Source of the DNA: JBOGJG01 sp050747825 | GTDB taxonomy: Bacteria > Acidobacteriota > UBA6911 > RPQK01 > JBOGJG01 | Reading direction: 5' to 3' | NCBI GenBank assembly: GCA_050747825.1 | Contig: JBOGJG010000047.1 | Location: 1-6,635 of the forward strand | Length of the DNA stretch: 6,635 nucleotides | Shown here: positions 1-6,168 of the stretch, in pieces | Layout of the letters: each line of letters begins with the position of its first letter | Numbering within the stretch: position 1 is the first letter of the stretch | Translations under genes and position numbers: made by a program | The notes under the pieces: model-generated | Seen by the model: the letters and a program-made list of their open reading frames with translations, nothing else | What the model was told of the DNA's origin: nothing | The model's database searches: none

Positions 1-536
1 CCGGCGACAGGGTGGTCCGGCCGGGCAGCGCCGAGGACGCGGCGTTCATCATGAAGAACGCGCGCTCGGTGATCATCGTGCCGGGCTACGGCATGGCGGT
101 CGCCCAGGCCCAGCATGCGGTGCGCGATCTGATGGACGAGCTGGTCGAGGAAGGCGTCGACGTCAAGTTCGCGATCCATCCGGTCGCCGGCCGCATGCCC
201 GGCCACATGAACGTGCTGCTGGCCGAAGCGAACGTGCCCTACGACGTCGTGTTCGAGATGGAGGAGGTCAACAACGACTTCCAGAGCGCCGACGTCGCCT
301 ACGTGATCGGCGCGAACGACATCACTAACCCGGCGGCCAAGGAAGACCCGTCGTCGCCGATCTACGGCATGCCGGTCCTGGACGTCGACAAGGCCAAGGC
401 GGTGTTCTTCGTCAAGCGGTCGATGGCGCCGGGCTACGCCGGCATCGACAACACCCTGTTCTACAAGGGCAACACCATGATGCTGTTCGGCGACGCCAAG
501 AAGATGACCGAGGAGATCGTCCGCGCCATGGAGTGA
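1..536 (+). CDS. pntB: NAD(P) transhydrogenase subunit beta, C-terminal part (5' truncated by window)
   Basis: This is the C-terminal ~178 residues of PntB, the membrane subunit of the proton-translocating transhydrogenase, which transfers hydride between NADH and NADP+ using the proton gradient. What is present is the soluble NADP(H)-binding domain III; the membrane helices lie before the window. Recognisable pieces, in order, are the nucleotide-binding loop GYGMAVAQAQ, the stretch GRMPGHMNVLLAEANVPYD, the GANDITNPAA loop, the KRSMAPGYAGIDN segment and the closing MLFGDAKK. The reading frame is open from base 3 and ends at TGA 534-536. The codon use is strongly GC-rich, unlike the genes to its right, and marks this as host chromosome. 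It converges on the dUTPase gene with only 14 nt between stop codons and no visible terminator. Its last 14 bases recur near the other edge of the insert. The identification is firm from family knowledge. Confidence 0.96.
   Translation, partial: GDRVVRPGSAEDAAFIMKNARSVIIVPGYGMAVAQAQHAVRDLMDELVEEGVDVKFAIHPVAGRMPGHMNVLLAEANVPYDVVFEMEEVNNDFQSADVAYVIGANDITNPAAKEDPSSPIYGMPVLDVDKAKAVFFVKRSMAPGYAGIDNTLFYKGNTMMLFGDAKKMTEEIVRAME
523..536. repeat. Left copy of island-flanking direct repeat (candidate attachment site)
   Basis: The sequence GCGCCATGGAGTGA spans the last codons and stop of pntB. A second copy differing at one base (GCGCGATGGAGTGA) lies at 6152-6165 in the same orientation. The two copies bracket the low-GC five-gene operon, and the sequence just outside and inside them does not align. 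This is what integration at the 3' end of a conserved gene leaves behind. No recombinase is visible, so the mobile origin is inferred. Confidence 0.6.
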
Positions 537-550
537 GCGGCTTCGTCCCG

Positions 551-1051
551 TTAGCCTGTAGAGCCAAAACCTTTGCCACCGCGCTTCGTGGGGCTCAACG
601 TCTCAACAAGGTCCAGCTCCGCTTTCAGCACTGGCGATATCACGATCTGAGCAATCGGTGTCCCAGGCGTCACGCGGAATTCATCGTGTCCCAGATTGAT
701 CAAAATGACTTCGATTTCGCCACGGTAGCTGGCGTCGATCGTGCCCGGGGCATTCAAGACGGTGACGCCATGCTTGGCCGCTAGGCCACTGCGGGGCCGG
801 ACCTGTGCCTCCGTTCCCTTCTGCAACTGCAGCGCGATGCCCGTTCGCACGCGGGACCAATCACCAGGAGCAATCACCAGTTCTTCATCAGCGAGCAAAT
901 CCATGCCAGAGTCACCCGCATGTGCATACGACGGTAATCTGGCGCTCCTGGTCATTTTCTTGACCCTGACGCGAACTCGTTGCTGACGCCCGGGATCCTG
1001 TGGATCCCGATCTATGTCGCCGACGGATGTGTCGCGCCCCCCCTTTCGCAT
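551..1051 (-). CDS. dut: dUTP diphosphatase (trimeric dUTPase)
   Basis: This 166-residue protein hydrolyses dUTP to dUMP and pyrophosphate, limiting uracil in DNA and feeding dTMP synthesis. All five motifs of the trimeric dUTPase family are visible: I, AGDSGMDL (45-52); II, RPRSGLA (85-91); III, NAPGTIDASYRGEI (100-113), with the expected catalytic Asp106 and the Tyr that discriminates against ribose; IV, PGTPIAQ (129-135); V, the C-terminal arm RGGKGFGSTG (157-166). The start chosen is ATG 1051-1049, whose A is the last base of the methyltransferase stop (TGATG), implying translational coupling. The open frame runs further upstream to 1225, but that part lies inside the methyltransferase gene. 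The conserved body begins near residue 25 (RVRVRVKK), preceded by an arginine- and aspartate-rich extension. No ATG or GTG start exists between the chosen one and the body. A dUTPase as last gene of a defence-like operon is unusual; it is likely an accessory copy beside a housekeeping one. Confidence 0.93.
   Translation of the reverse strand: MRKGGRDTSVGDIDRDPQDPGRQQRVRVRVKKMTRSARLPSYAHAGDSGMDLLADEELVIAPGDWSRVRTGIALQLQKGTEAQVRPRSGLAAKHGVTVLNAPGTIDASYRGEIEVILINLGHDEFRVTPGTPIAQIVISPVLKAELDLVETLSPTKRGGKGFGSTG
991..1009. repeat. Perfect short hairpin near the 5' end of the dUTPase gene
   Basis: Two 8-base arms, CGGGATCC and GGATCCCG, are exact reverse complements separated by TGT. The hairpin lies 40-60 nt after the dUTPase start codon, in the non-conserved N-terminal extension. 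It could slow or gate translation of this last gene. It has no following T tract in either direction, so it is not an intrinsic terminator. Coding constraint or chance are alternatives. Confidence 0.45.
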
Positions 1052-2295
1052 CACGTGAGACCGTTGAAACCGACTGGGCGGCCTAACAGGGAGGAAGACA
1101 CGTGCGCATCTTCCGCCTTCTGATAGATTTCCACGTGTTCCTGTTCGGCACAATCGCCCACAATGCCCGCTATGCCCTGAGGCTTTCGAAGCTCGTGAAC
1201 GCGAAACCCCGCTCGCTTCAACCACGCGATTACGTCATCCAGGACCAAATATTTTGCGCCAGTGCCGCCGTACAAAGATGAGAACGCCGGCCATGACGCA
1301 CATATGACGTCGCGGAGAGACCTAGCCGCGGCAGCGCTCCGGCAACACAGCGCTATGATGCAGTCTGACAGGACTAGCGGGATATCGCCGTTCCAAACAC
1401 ACACCTTGTTTGCGTCTGGGCGCCCCACTCGGGGCAACAGGACTGCCGGCCCTTGTAACGCCCTCTCGATCTTATCGCTCAGCCTCCCATGCGGCAATGA
1501 CACGGTACCAGCCTTCAACTCGGTGGTGTGAATGAGCGGCAGCGAGTTGTTCTCAGATCCAATGATCAAGGAATGCATTTGCACACTGCCGCGTACTACA
1601 CGCACGTCGTACGGTAAGAACGGCACGATGTGAGACACCGCACTACTGCCCTCGTGAGCAGTGAGCGTCACCGTTTCTCCGTTTAACGCTGGTGCGTTAC
1701 GCCTGGTTATCAGCTTGACCACGCAGCAGCTGGCTACGTGACCCTTAAACGCATATTTCGATATGCGATCGACTATTTCAAAAGCAAATCTAGAAATCAG
1801 AATTTCCCTGGCTGTTCTGTCTTTTATGCTCGTTAGGCAAGAGGCCGGAAGCACGGCAATCAACTCGCCGTTGGGATCGAGGTAGTCCAATGCGCCCAGA
1901 ACGAACGCCATGGCTGTGCTACACCTGACATCGACATCCCCAAATCGCGTGTGAACCGTGCGCGCGCCTCGGCACGAGAATGGCGGGTTAAGGAGGACTA
2001 GAGAGACTTGCCCTTTGACAGTCCGAAGCACCTTGCAGTTGCGCCTCGACGCGCAACGCAAAAAGTTGCAGGTCCCCGTGAAGGCATCGGGAATCTGGAT
2101 CAGTAAGCGCCCGATCGCGTGCCGATCAAGATCCGTCGCAGCAATCTTGCCTTCTGGCCACCTGGTCCTAGCCTGCACTAGCAGGCTGCCGTCACCGGCT
2201 GTAAAATCCGCAATGTACCCGTTGAAGCTGGATCGGGCCGCGTCTACGAGTTGTTGAGCGATCGGCGCAGGCGTATATATCACATCATGCTTCAT
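1051..2295 (-). CDS. N6-adenine DNA methyltransferase (class I SAM-dependent, NPPF motif)
   Basis: This 414-residue protein is a predicted DNA methyltransferase that adds a methyl group from SAM to adenine N6. In order: motif X YTP (7-9) followed by a helix; motif I DFTAGDGS (30-37), the SAM loop; acidic motif II near TDLD (54-57); and catalytic motif IV NPPF (103-106), the N6-adenine signature. The Rossmann core runs to about residue 195. The remaining ~210 residues include LLPRVG (286-291) and YGGTGAKYL (342-350), which resemble target-recognition parts of M.TaqI/Eco57I-like enzymes. I infer this domain reads the DNA target; the recognition sequence cannot be deduced. ATG 2295-2293 overlaps the upstream gene's stop by four bases (ATGA), and its stop overlaps the dUTPase start by one. 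No endonuclease gene or fused nuclease domain is visible, so it is not an evident restriction-modification pair; protecting self DNA from the neighbouring genes is plausible. It could instead act as a modification effector. Confidence 0.88.
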   Translation of the reverse strand: MKHDVIYTPAPIAQQLVDAARSSFNGYIADFTAGDGSLLVQARTRWPEGKIAATDLDRHAIGRLLIQIPDAFTGTCNFLRCASRRNCKVLRTVKGQVSLVLLNPPFSCRGARTVHTRFGDVDVRCSTAMAFVLGALDYLDPNGELIAVLPASCLTSIKDRTAREILISRFAFEIVDRISKYAFKGHVASCCVVKLITRRNAPALNGETVTLTAHEGSSAVSHIVPFLPYDVRVVRGSVQMHSLIIGSENNSLPLIHTTELKAGTVSLPHGRLSDKIERALQGPAVLLPRVGRPDANKVCVWNGDIPLVLSDCIIALCCRSAAAARSLRDVICASWPAFSSLYGGTGAKYLVLDDVIAWLKRAGFRVHELRKPQGIAGIVGDCAEQEHVEIYQKAEDAHVSSSLLGRPVGFNGLT

Positions 2296-3236
2296 CTTCT
2301 CATTCCCGGCATGAAGTCCGATACGAAATAAACATGACAGCGGGCTGAACCGCTGGTGCGATGTACTTTGCGCTTCGGATGATCGTATATAATTTCAACT
2401 GTCTCAGGATGGGCAATTGCGTAAAGGATTGCGCCGAGGGCGTGCGGCTTTGTTCCTATGAGCGCGATTTGTAGAATGCTTCCTGCTATTCTTTGGTGTA
2501 GATCTTCCAAAACATGAAAGAGGCTGAACGGGCAATTGGCTACTGCATATTCGACATTTCTCCAGGATTCGCTCTGAATTAACGTAACGCGGTTGCCAAC
2601 GTAAGTGTGAAACGGATATTCAGCTCTAAACCCCGGCACCCCGATGATAGGAAAAATGTTCGCGCCGAGCGGCTGCGTTTGTTCCAGTACGTGAGAGAAT
2701 CGAACTCCCTCGAACCCCAGCAGCGGAACGAGCACCACGTCCTCCGATCGGGGCGATCCGATTCGTACAAACCCGGGCATGGGTGCGATCCCGTCGATCC
2801 TCTCGCTAAGATCAAAGATCTCACCCTCAGTTGGGGTCAAGCTGAATCGATAATCCTCCGGCTCTGTGTAAACGGCAATCACATGATCCTTTTCCTTCAG
2901 TGAAACCTTGATGAGCGGTGCCCACACATGGTGACTTAGGCCCGTATAGTCGAGGTAAATCCTGCCAACGTCTAGACTCGACAAGAACGCTCGAAGCTGA
3001 TCCAACCGGCGAAGTGCTACGCGCGCGAAACCGTCCACGTCCGTCCTGATGTGGCTTCGGTCGTCATCCTCGGATATTTGGACAAAGCGCACGCCTTGGG
3101 AGCGCTCCATCCAAGCCGCTGTGTGCTCGCTGCGTTGCTCGAACGTTCCGAACAGGTAGGCCGAGGCTTCCTCGGGGATGAGGTCCTCCGGACCCTCGTA
3201 GACAGCAGAGAAAAGCGGATCGCGCCTAGGCCGCAC
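2292..3236 (-). CDS. Conserved protein of unknown function with Rossmann-like features; possible sensor component of the operon
   Basis: I do not recognise a named family. The 314-residue product appears to have two alpha/beta parts. The first (about 1-125) contains a hydrophobic strand running into DYTGLSHHVW (96-105), then a helix and the strand VIAVYTEP. The D-x-TG turn after a strand recalls, weakly, CARF-type ligand-binding domains. The second part holds LLGFEGVRF (172-180), PIIGVPGFRAEYPF (196-209), ALIGTKPHALGAI (258-270) and YDHPKRKVHRTSG (284-296), a Gly/His/Arg-rich set that could bind a nucleotide or phosphate. No membrane segment, signal peptide or nuclease motif is seen. The start is GTG 3236-3234, preceded by GAGGGA at 7-base spacing, inside the last codons of the ATPase gene (11-nt overlap). 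The open frame upstream to 3314 is shadow. The stop overlaps the methyltransferase start (ATGA). Position between ATPase and methyltransferase suggests a dedicated partner, perhaps a sensor. Confidence 0.8.
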   Translation of the reverse strand: MRPRRDPLFSAVYEGPEDLIPEEASAYLFGTFEQRSEHTAAWMERSQGVRFVQISEDDDRSHIRTDVDGFARVALRRLDQLRAFLSSLDVGRIYLDYTGLSHHVWAPLIKVSLKEKDHVIAVYTEPEDYRFSLTPTEGEIFDLSERIDGIAPMPGFVRIGSPRSEDVVLVPLLGFEGVRFSHVLEQTQPLGANIFPIIGVPGFRAEYPFHTYVGNRVTLIQSESWRNVEYAVANCPFSLFHVLEDLHQRIAGSILQIALIGTKPHALGAILYAIAHPETVEIIYDHPKRKVHRTSGSARCHVYFVSDFMPGMRR

Positions 3237-5109
3237 TGTAGAATCCCTCAAAGAGCTGGAGTTGCTCCGGCAACGGCACCTCGTCGGCGCGTTTCTGAGA
3301 TCGCAGAATATCACGGATCGTCTCGCGCGGCGTTTGTATCAACCCGAGTACCTGCTGCGCCTTTAGCATCATCTTTCGTTTACGTCTGTGGCTAAATTCG
3401 AAATAAGGCGCGTACACTGGATGTACAGAATAGTCATATGTTTTTGTATCTGACTCATCGGTCAATTTGCTGCCCGGGGATCTGACAAGTGCCAAATGCA
3501 TCACTGCCGCTCGGAGGATCTCGTCGACCGTAAGTTCATCAGCTTCTCTTGCGCTCTCGGTCGCTGTTGGATCGAGGTAAAACTGATTGACCTCCGGCGT
3601 GTGCCCCTCAGCGTCCGCCGCCATGACTTGAAAGACCCGTCCCAACCCCAGCAGGAGCTTCGTCAGCCGCGCACCTTGAACCGTCAGTCCTTCCAGCTCA
3701 GAAAGGTTCTTCTTGCCGACCATCCTCGCAGCGATAGTCTGCGTTTCGGGGTCTACTGGCTCTTCCAGGCAGCCCGATCGTTCGACGTGAATTGCCAAAC
3801 TCTGATCCACAAGCTCAAGAAAGTACCGAATGTTTCCTGCGGCAAGCAGCGAAAAAACTCTGGCGCCGGCATAGTATTTATGAATACCTCTATGTCCCTT
3901 GTTTAAAGTGAATAGCATAGAGTGCTTGTAATTCCCGAATCTCTCCCGCATCTCCTTGCCGCCTGCAATGTGTTCCTGGGCGACCTTTAGCAGGTCCTCG
4001 CCTCGTCCTTTGCTCCAAAACTCAATGAAATAGATCTCCAGGGGTGGCAATTCTCTTATGCGCTCACTGAGCCCAACATCCGTGTCGCCAATCCGGCGGA
4101 GGATTCGGGTTACGTGCCTCTCCACCCCCAGACGAACCGCCTCGTCCTCCTCCGAAAGGGCAGGCAGGAGCTTCTCCACGGGAAGCGGCGTGCGTCCGGT
4201 GGACAGCTGGACCCGCTCCAGCCTTGAATTGCACACTCGCATCGCAAACTCCTGAAAGCGGTCCTCCAGCTTTTCAGAGATAGCGATGCGCACGTAATCC
4301 GCCGGGCTAATCAGTTGTTCCTCCGGATTGAGAGTACTCCTCCGCCTCCAACCAAGCTCCTTGACTCCGATTTTAAATGTATATGAATCAGTCGCGTGCT
4401 TGATCAGCGTGTTGACAACGGTCTGTTGGTCATCCAAGAGGTTCTCGTACTCGTCGATCATAAAGAAAAACGTCTTGGTTCGAAACTGTGGCAGCTCCGA
4501 TATTGCATCCATTAGGGCATTCACCGGAGCCTGCTGGAGGGATAGTTTTGGCGGTGCCTCGTCAAGATTGTTGAGGTATGCTTCAAACCGAAGCCTGGCA
4601 ATTTCAATGGAGTCCGCTAGCTCCCGTTGGCTATCCACCTCTGCGAGATTGAGCGTTACGGCTATTCTCCGGCACGCCTGCTCCGGCAAAGCGGCTTCCC
4701 CGGGCCGCTGCAAAGCGTACCAGTCCAAAAAGTCGAATACCGCCTCACAAATCAGCAAGTTAAAGTAATGAGCGAACAGTTTCTGCCATCGCGCAGCGGG
4801 CAACTCAGGACCTTCGAAGGCTCGGACCTGATTGGTATTAATTCTATGATAGATGCCGTAGTAGTTCCATGTGGCGACGTCAGCGACGGGGTCTTTCGAG
4901 AGCGCGTATTGGCCTTCATATGACATGGAGCGAAGCACGGTCGTCTTGCCTGTACCTCGCCCACCAATGAGCACACAGGGGCGCCCCGTCTCCAAGTCCG
5001 GAAAATAGGCAGGCTTTGTGAAGAGATCAAAGATCTTTTCCTTAAGCCACTCGGCACGGTAGCTGCCGAAGAGGGCTTTGAGTTGCGTGATCGGATCTTC
5101 GGGAGACAT
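3226..5109 (-). CDS. ORC/CDC6-like P-loop ATPase of a predicted conflict system
   Basis: This 627-residue soluble ATPase starts at ATG 5109-5107, four bases after the stop of the PRTase-like gene, with a GAGG ribosome site overlapping that stop. Walker A is GGRGTGKTT (49-57). A long insert follows (about 70-210), predicted largely helical. Walker B is FFFMIDEYE (214-222), with Asp219 and Glu220 in the DE arrangement of AAA+/STAND-type ATPases. Helical regions follow. Near the C terminus, PVYAPYFEFSHRRKRKMML (564-582) resembles the winged-helix end of bacterial ORC/CDC6-like conflict ATPases, with a basic cluster suited to DNA contact. Family knowledge: such ATPases occur in predicted immune operons beside PRTase-like proteins. 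Inference: it acts as the ATP-dependent switch or DNA-loading unit, sensing a foreign or replicating DNA state and controlling the neighbours. It is the largest gene and intact. A more general STAND or AAA assignment remains possible. Confidence 0.82.
   Translation of the reverse strand: MSPEDPITQLKALFGSYRAEWLKEKIFDLFTKPAYFPDLETGRPCVLIGGRGTGKTTVLRSMSYEGQYALSKDPVADVATWNYYGIYHRINTNQVRAFEGPELPAARWQKLFAHYFNLLICEAVFDFLDWYALQRPGEAALPEQACRRIAVTLNLAEVDSQRELADSIEIARLRFEAYLNNLDEAPPKLSLQQAPVNALMDAISELPQFRTKTFFFMIDEYENLLDDQQTVVNTLIKHATDSYTFKIGVKELGWRRRSTLNPEEQLISPADYVRIAISEKLEDRFQEFAMRVCNSRLERVQLSTGRTPLPVEKLLPALSEEDEAVRLGVERHVTRILRRIGDTDVGLSERIRELPPLEIYFIEFWSKGRGEDLLKVAQEHIAGGKEMRERFGNYKHSMLFTLNKGHRGIHKYYAGARVFSLLAAGNIRYFLELVDQSLAIHVERSGCLEEPVDPETQTIAARMVGKKNLSELEGLTVQGARLTKLLLGLGRVFQVMAADAEGHTPEVNQFYLDPTATESAREADELTVDEILRAAVMHLALVRSPGSKLTDESDTKTYDYSVHPVYAPYFEFSHRRKRKMMLKAQQVLGLIQTPRETIRDILRSQKRADEVPLPEQLQLFEGFYSAA
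3237..3255 (-). promoter_or_regulatory. Ribosome binding site deciding the GTG start of the Rossmann-like gene
   Basis: On the minus strand GAGGGA sits seven bases before GTG 3236-3234, within the final codons of the ATPase gene. It supports the GTG over the earlier in-frame ATG at 3314, which would need an 89-nt overlap with the ATPase gene. Translation of the two genes is probably coupled. Confidence 0.7.
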
Positions 5110-5113
5110 GCCC

Positions 5114-6043
5114 TCACGTCCTACGAACTAGCGGTTGCCAACCATTGTGATCCCAATAGAATAAGGGAAGTGTGGCGTCGGGCACACCGTGCGAAAAGGC
5201 GAGGGCAAGCGCGAGCTTGTGGAAGCCACGCCAATCATCAACTCCTCCGTCGTTGTCCGGAATACCGGCTCGCTGGCTGCACTCACTCAAAGAATCGCGC
5301 GCCCCGACGCGGAGATGGGCGGGCCATATCAGAGATTTCGGGTGTAGTGCGGAGTGCCGCTCTGAAAGCATATTGGCCGGGCAAATCGACACGACGGGGG
5401 CATGCTTCATGATCTCTCGCCGTCCCCCGGGTGTGCAAACAGGCATACAGTAATAAAAGTCGGATCCCCGGAAATTCGAGAGCTCCCTAAAACTATGGTC
5501 GACGCCGTTAACTTTATAGTTACGCCACCATGTGGCCAGGAACTGGTTCCCCGAACCCACGAAGTCGTCCACGAACACAACTGGCCTAGGTCCCTTATCC
5601 ACAAGACGCTGGATAGCTTCCTTAGGTTCCAGGATGCGATCCTCATCTAGGAACAACAACTGTCTGGCTTTTCTTGAGAAGACGTAGCCGCTATCGGTCG
5701 CACTGGGGTTTTCGCCTTGAACAGGTGTTATCAAAGCAGTCTCCAGGAAATGCAGCCACTCTCCTTTTTGCTGTGTGGGTGGAAGTCGAGGATTCCGCCG
5801 CAGGCGACTGATTCCTTGAAACGCTGCGAGGAGCATTTGATCTACCATTCCCTCACAGAAGTACGTAAACCCGTTCAACAGATGGACAGCATAGGCGATC
5901 TCTTCATCTCTAAAATTCTGCAGCCACCGCTTCGGGTCCATCCGCGAGCGCAATGGCCAAATTTGGAAGGCGGTAAACGCATCGCACTTCGCGAGCACGA
6001 ACTCCTGTCCGACGGATGCGGCACTCACCCCGGCGTCCGACAT
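5114..6043 (-). CDS. Phosphoribosyltransferase-like protein (PRTase-CE-like), predicted effector
   Basis: This 309-residue protein is the first gene of the operon. Its key feature is VVFVDDFVGSGNQ (155-167): a hydrophobic strand, paired acidic residues and a Gly-rich loop, matching the layout of the PRPP-binding loop of phosphoribosyltransferases (strand-DD-xx-T/S-G). The last loop residues are SGN rather than the usual TGGT, so the chemistry may differ from nucleotide salvage enzymes. The N-terminal part has the WPLRSRMDPKRWLQNF stretch (29-44) and a long helical region; the C terminus ends SHGVPDATLPLFYW plus a basic tail. I believe this matches the PRTase-CE group found beside ORC/CDC6-like ATPases in predicted immune systems. 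The start chosen is ATG 6043-6041, 30 bases below a candidate -10 box and preceded by GGGAAG. An alternative is ATG 5941, which would cut off the conserved-looking WPLRSR stretch. The open frame to 6445 overlaps the DUF5996 gene and is not coding. Role as effector or nucleotide-product enzyme is inferred. Confidence 0.78.
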   Translation of the reverse strand: MSDAGVSAASVGQEFVLAKCDAFTAFQIWPLRSRMDPKRWLQNFRDEEIAYAVHLLNGFTYFCEGMVDQMLLAAFQGISRLRRNPRLPPTQQKGEWLHFLETALITPVQGENPSATDSGYVFSRKARQLLFLDEDRILEPKEAIQRLVDKGPRPVVFVDDFVGSGNQFLATWWRNYKVNGVDHSFRELSNFRGSDFYYCMPVCTPGGRREIMKHAPVVSICPANMLSERHSALHPKSLIWPAHLRVGARDSLSECSQRAGIPDNDGGVDDWRGFHKLALALAFSHGVPDATLPLFYWDHNGWQPLVRRT

Positions 6044-6072
6044 GGCTTCCCATTCCAGCCCCAACGCTCCCG

Positions 6073-6101
6073 ATATTAGCGGAGCCGCCCAGAGTTGCCA
6101 A
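6073..6101 (-). promoter_or_regulatory. Candidate sigma-70 promoter of the five-gene operon
   Basis: On the minus strand a -35 box TTGGCA (6101-6096) is followed after exactly 17 bases by a -10 box TAATAT (6078-6073). These match the sigma-70 consensus at five and four positions. Transcription would begin near 6066, giving a short leader before ATG 6043. It is the only convincing promoter in the 125-nt gap upstream of the operon, and AT-rich sequence is rare there. Not experimentally supported. Confidence 0.55.
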
Positions 6102-6106
6102 CTGCC

Positions 6107-6126
6107 GGTAGCGCTGCAGCGGTGCC
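6107..6126. promoter_or_regulatory. Palindrome upstream of the operon promoter, possible operator
   Basis: A perfect 10-base palindrome CGCTGCAGCG (6112-6121) sits inside a 20-base imperfect palindrome (18 of 20 positions symmetric). It lies five to ten bases upstream of the candidate -35 box. Its place suits a dimeric regulator, but no regulator gene is in the window. It has no T tract, so it does not look like an intrinsic terminator for the DUF5996 gene. Confidence 0.35.
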
Positions 6127-6151
6127 AAGCAGTACAAGCTCGAAGGCGGGT

Positions 6152-6165
6152 GCGCGATGGAGTGA
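6152..6165. repeat. Right copy of island-flanking direct repeat (candidate attachment site)
   Basis: GCGCGATGGAGTGA matches the final 14 bases of pntB at 13 positions, in direct orientation. It lies 3 nt beyond the stop of the DUF5996 gene, at the point where composition changes from low-GC insert to high-GC chromosome. Together with 523-536 it frames the operon. Confidence 0.6.
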
Positions 6166-6168
6166 TTC

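Noticed and set aside
991..1009. Hairpin as an intrinsic terminator
   Set aside because: There is no T tract after it in either direction, and it is inside the dUTPase coding sequence.
1052..1225. Upstream extension of the dUTPase reading frame (start at 1225)
   Set aside because: It lies wholly inside the methyltransferase gene in another frame, is Arg/Ser/Gly-rich and adds 58 residues not seen in dUTPases. The coupled ATG at 1051 is better.
1958..2257. Plus-strand open frames within the operon (also 2607-2903, 3496-3906, 4328-4768, 5717-6079)
   Set aside because: All lie opposite intact, motif-bearing minus-strand genes and show no domains, so they are treated as shadows.
3237..3314. ATG start at 3314 for the Rossmann-like protein
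   Set aside because: It would need an 89-nt overlap with the ATPase gene. The GTG at 3236 has a good ribosome site at proper spacing.
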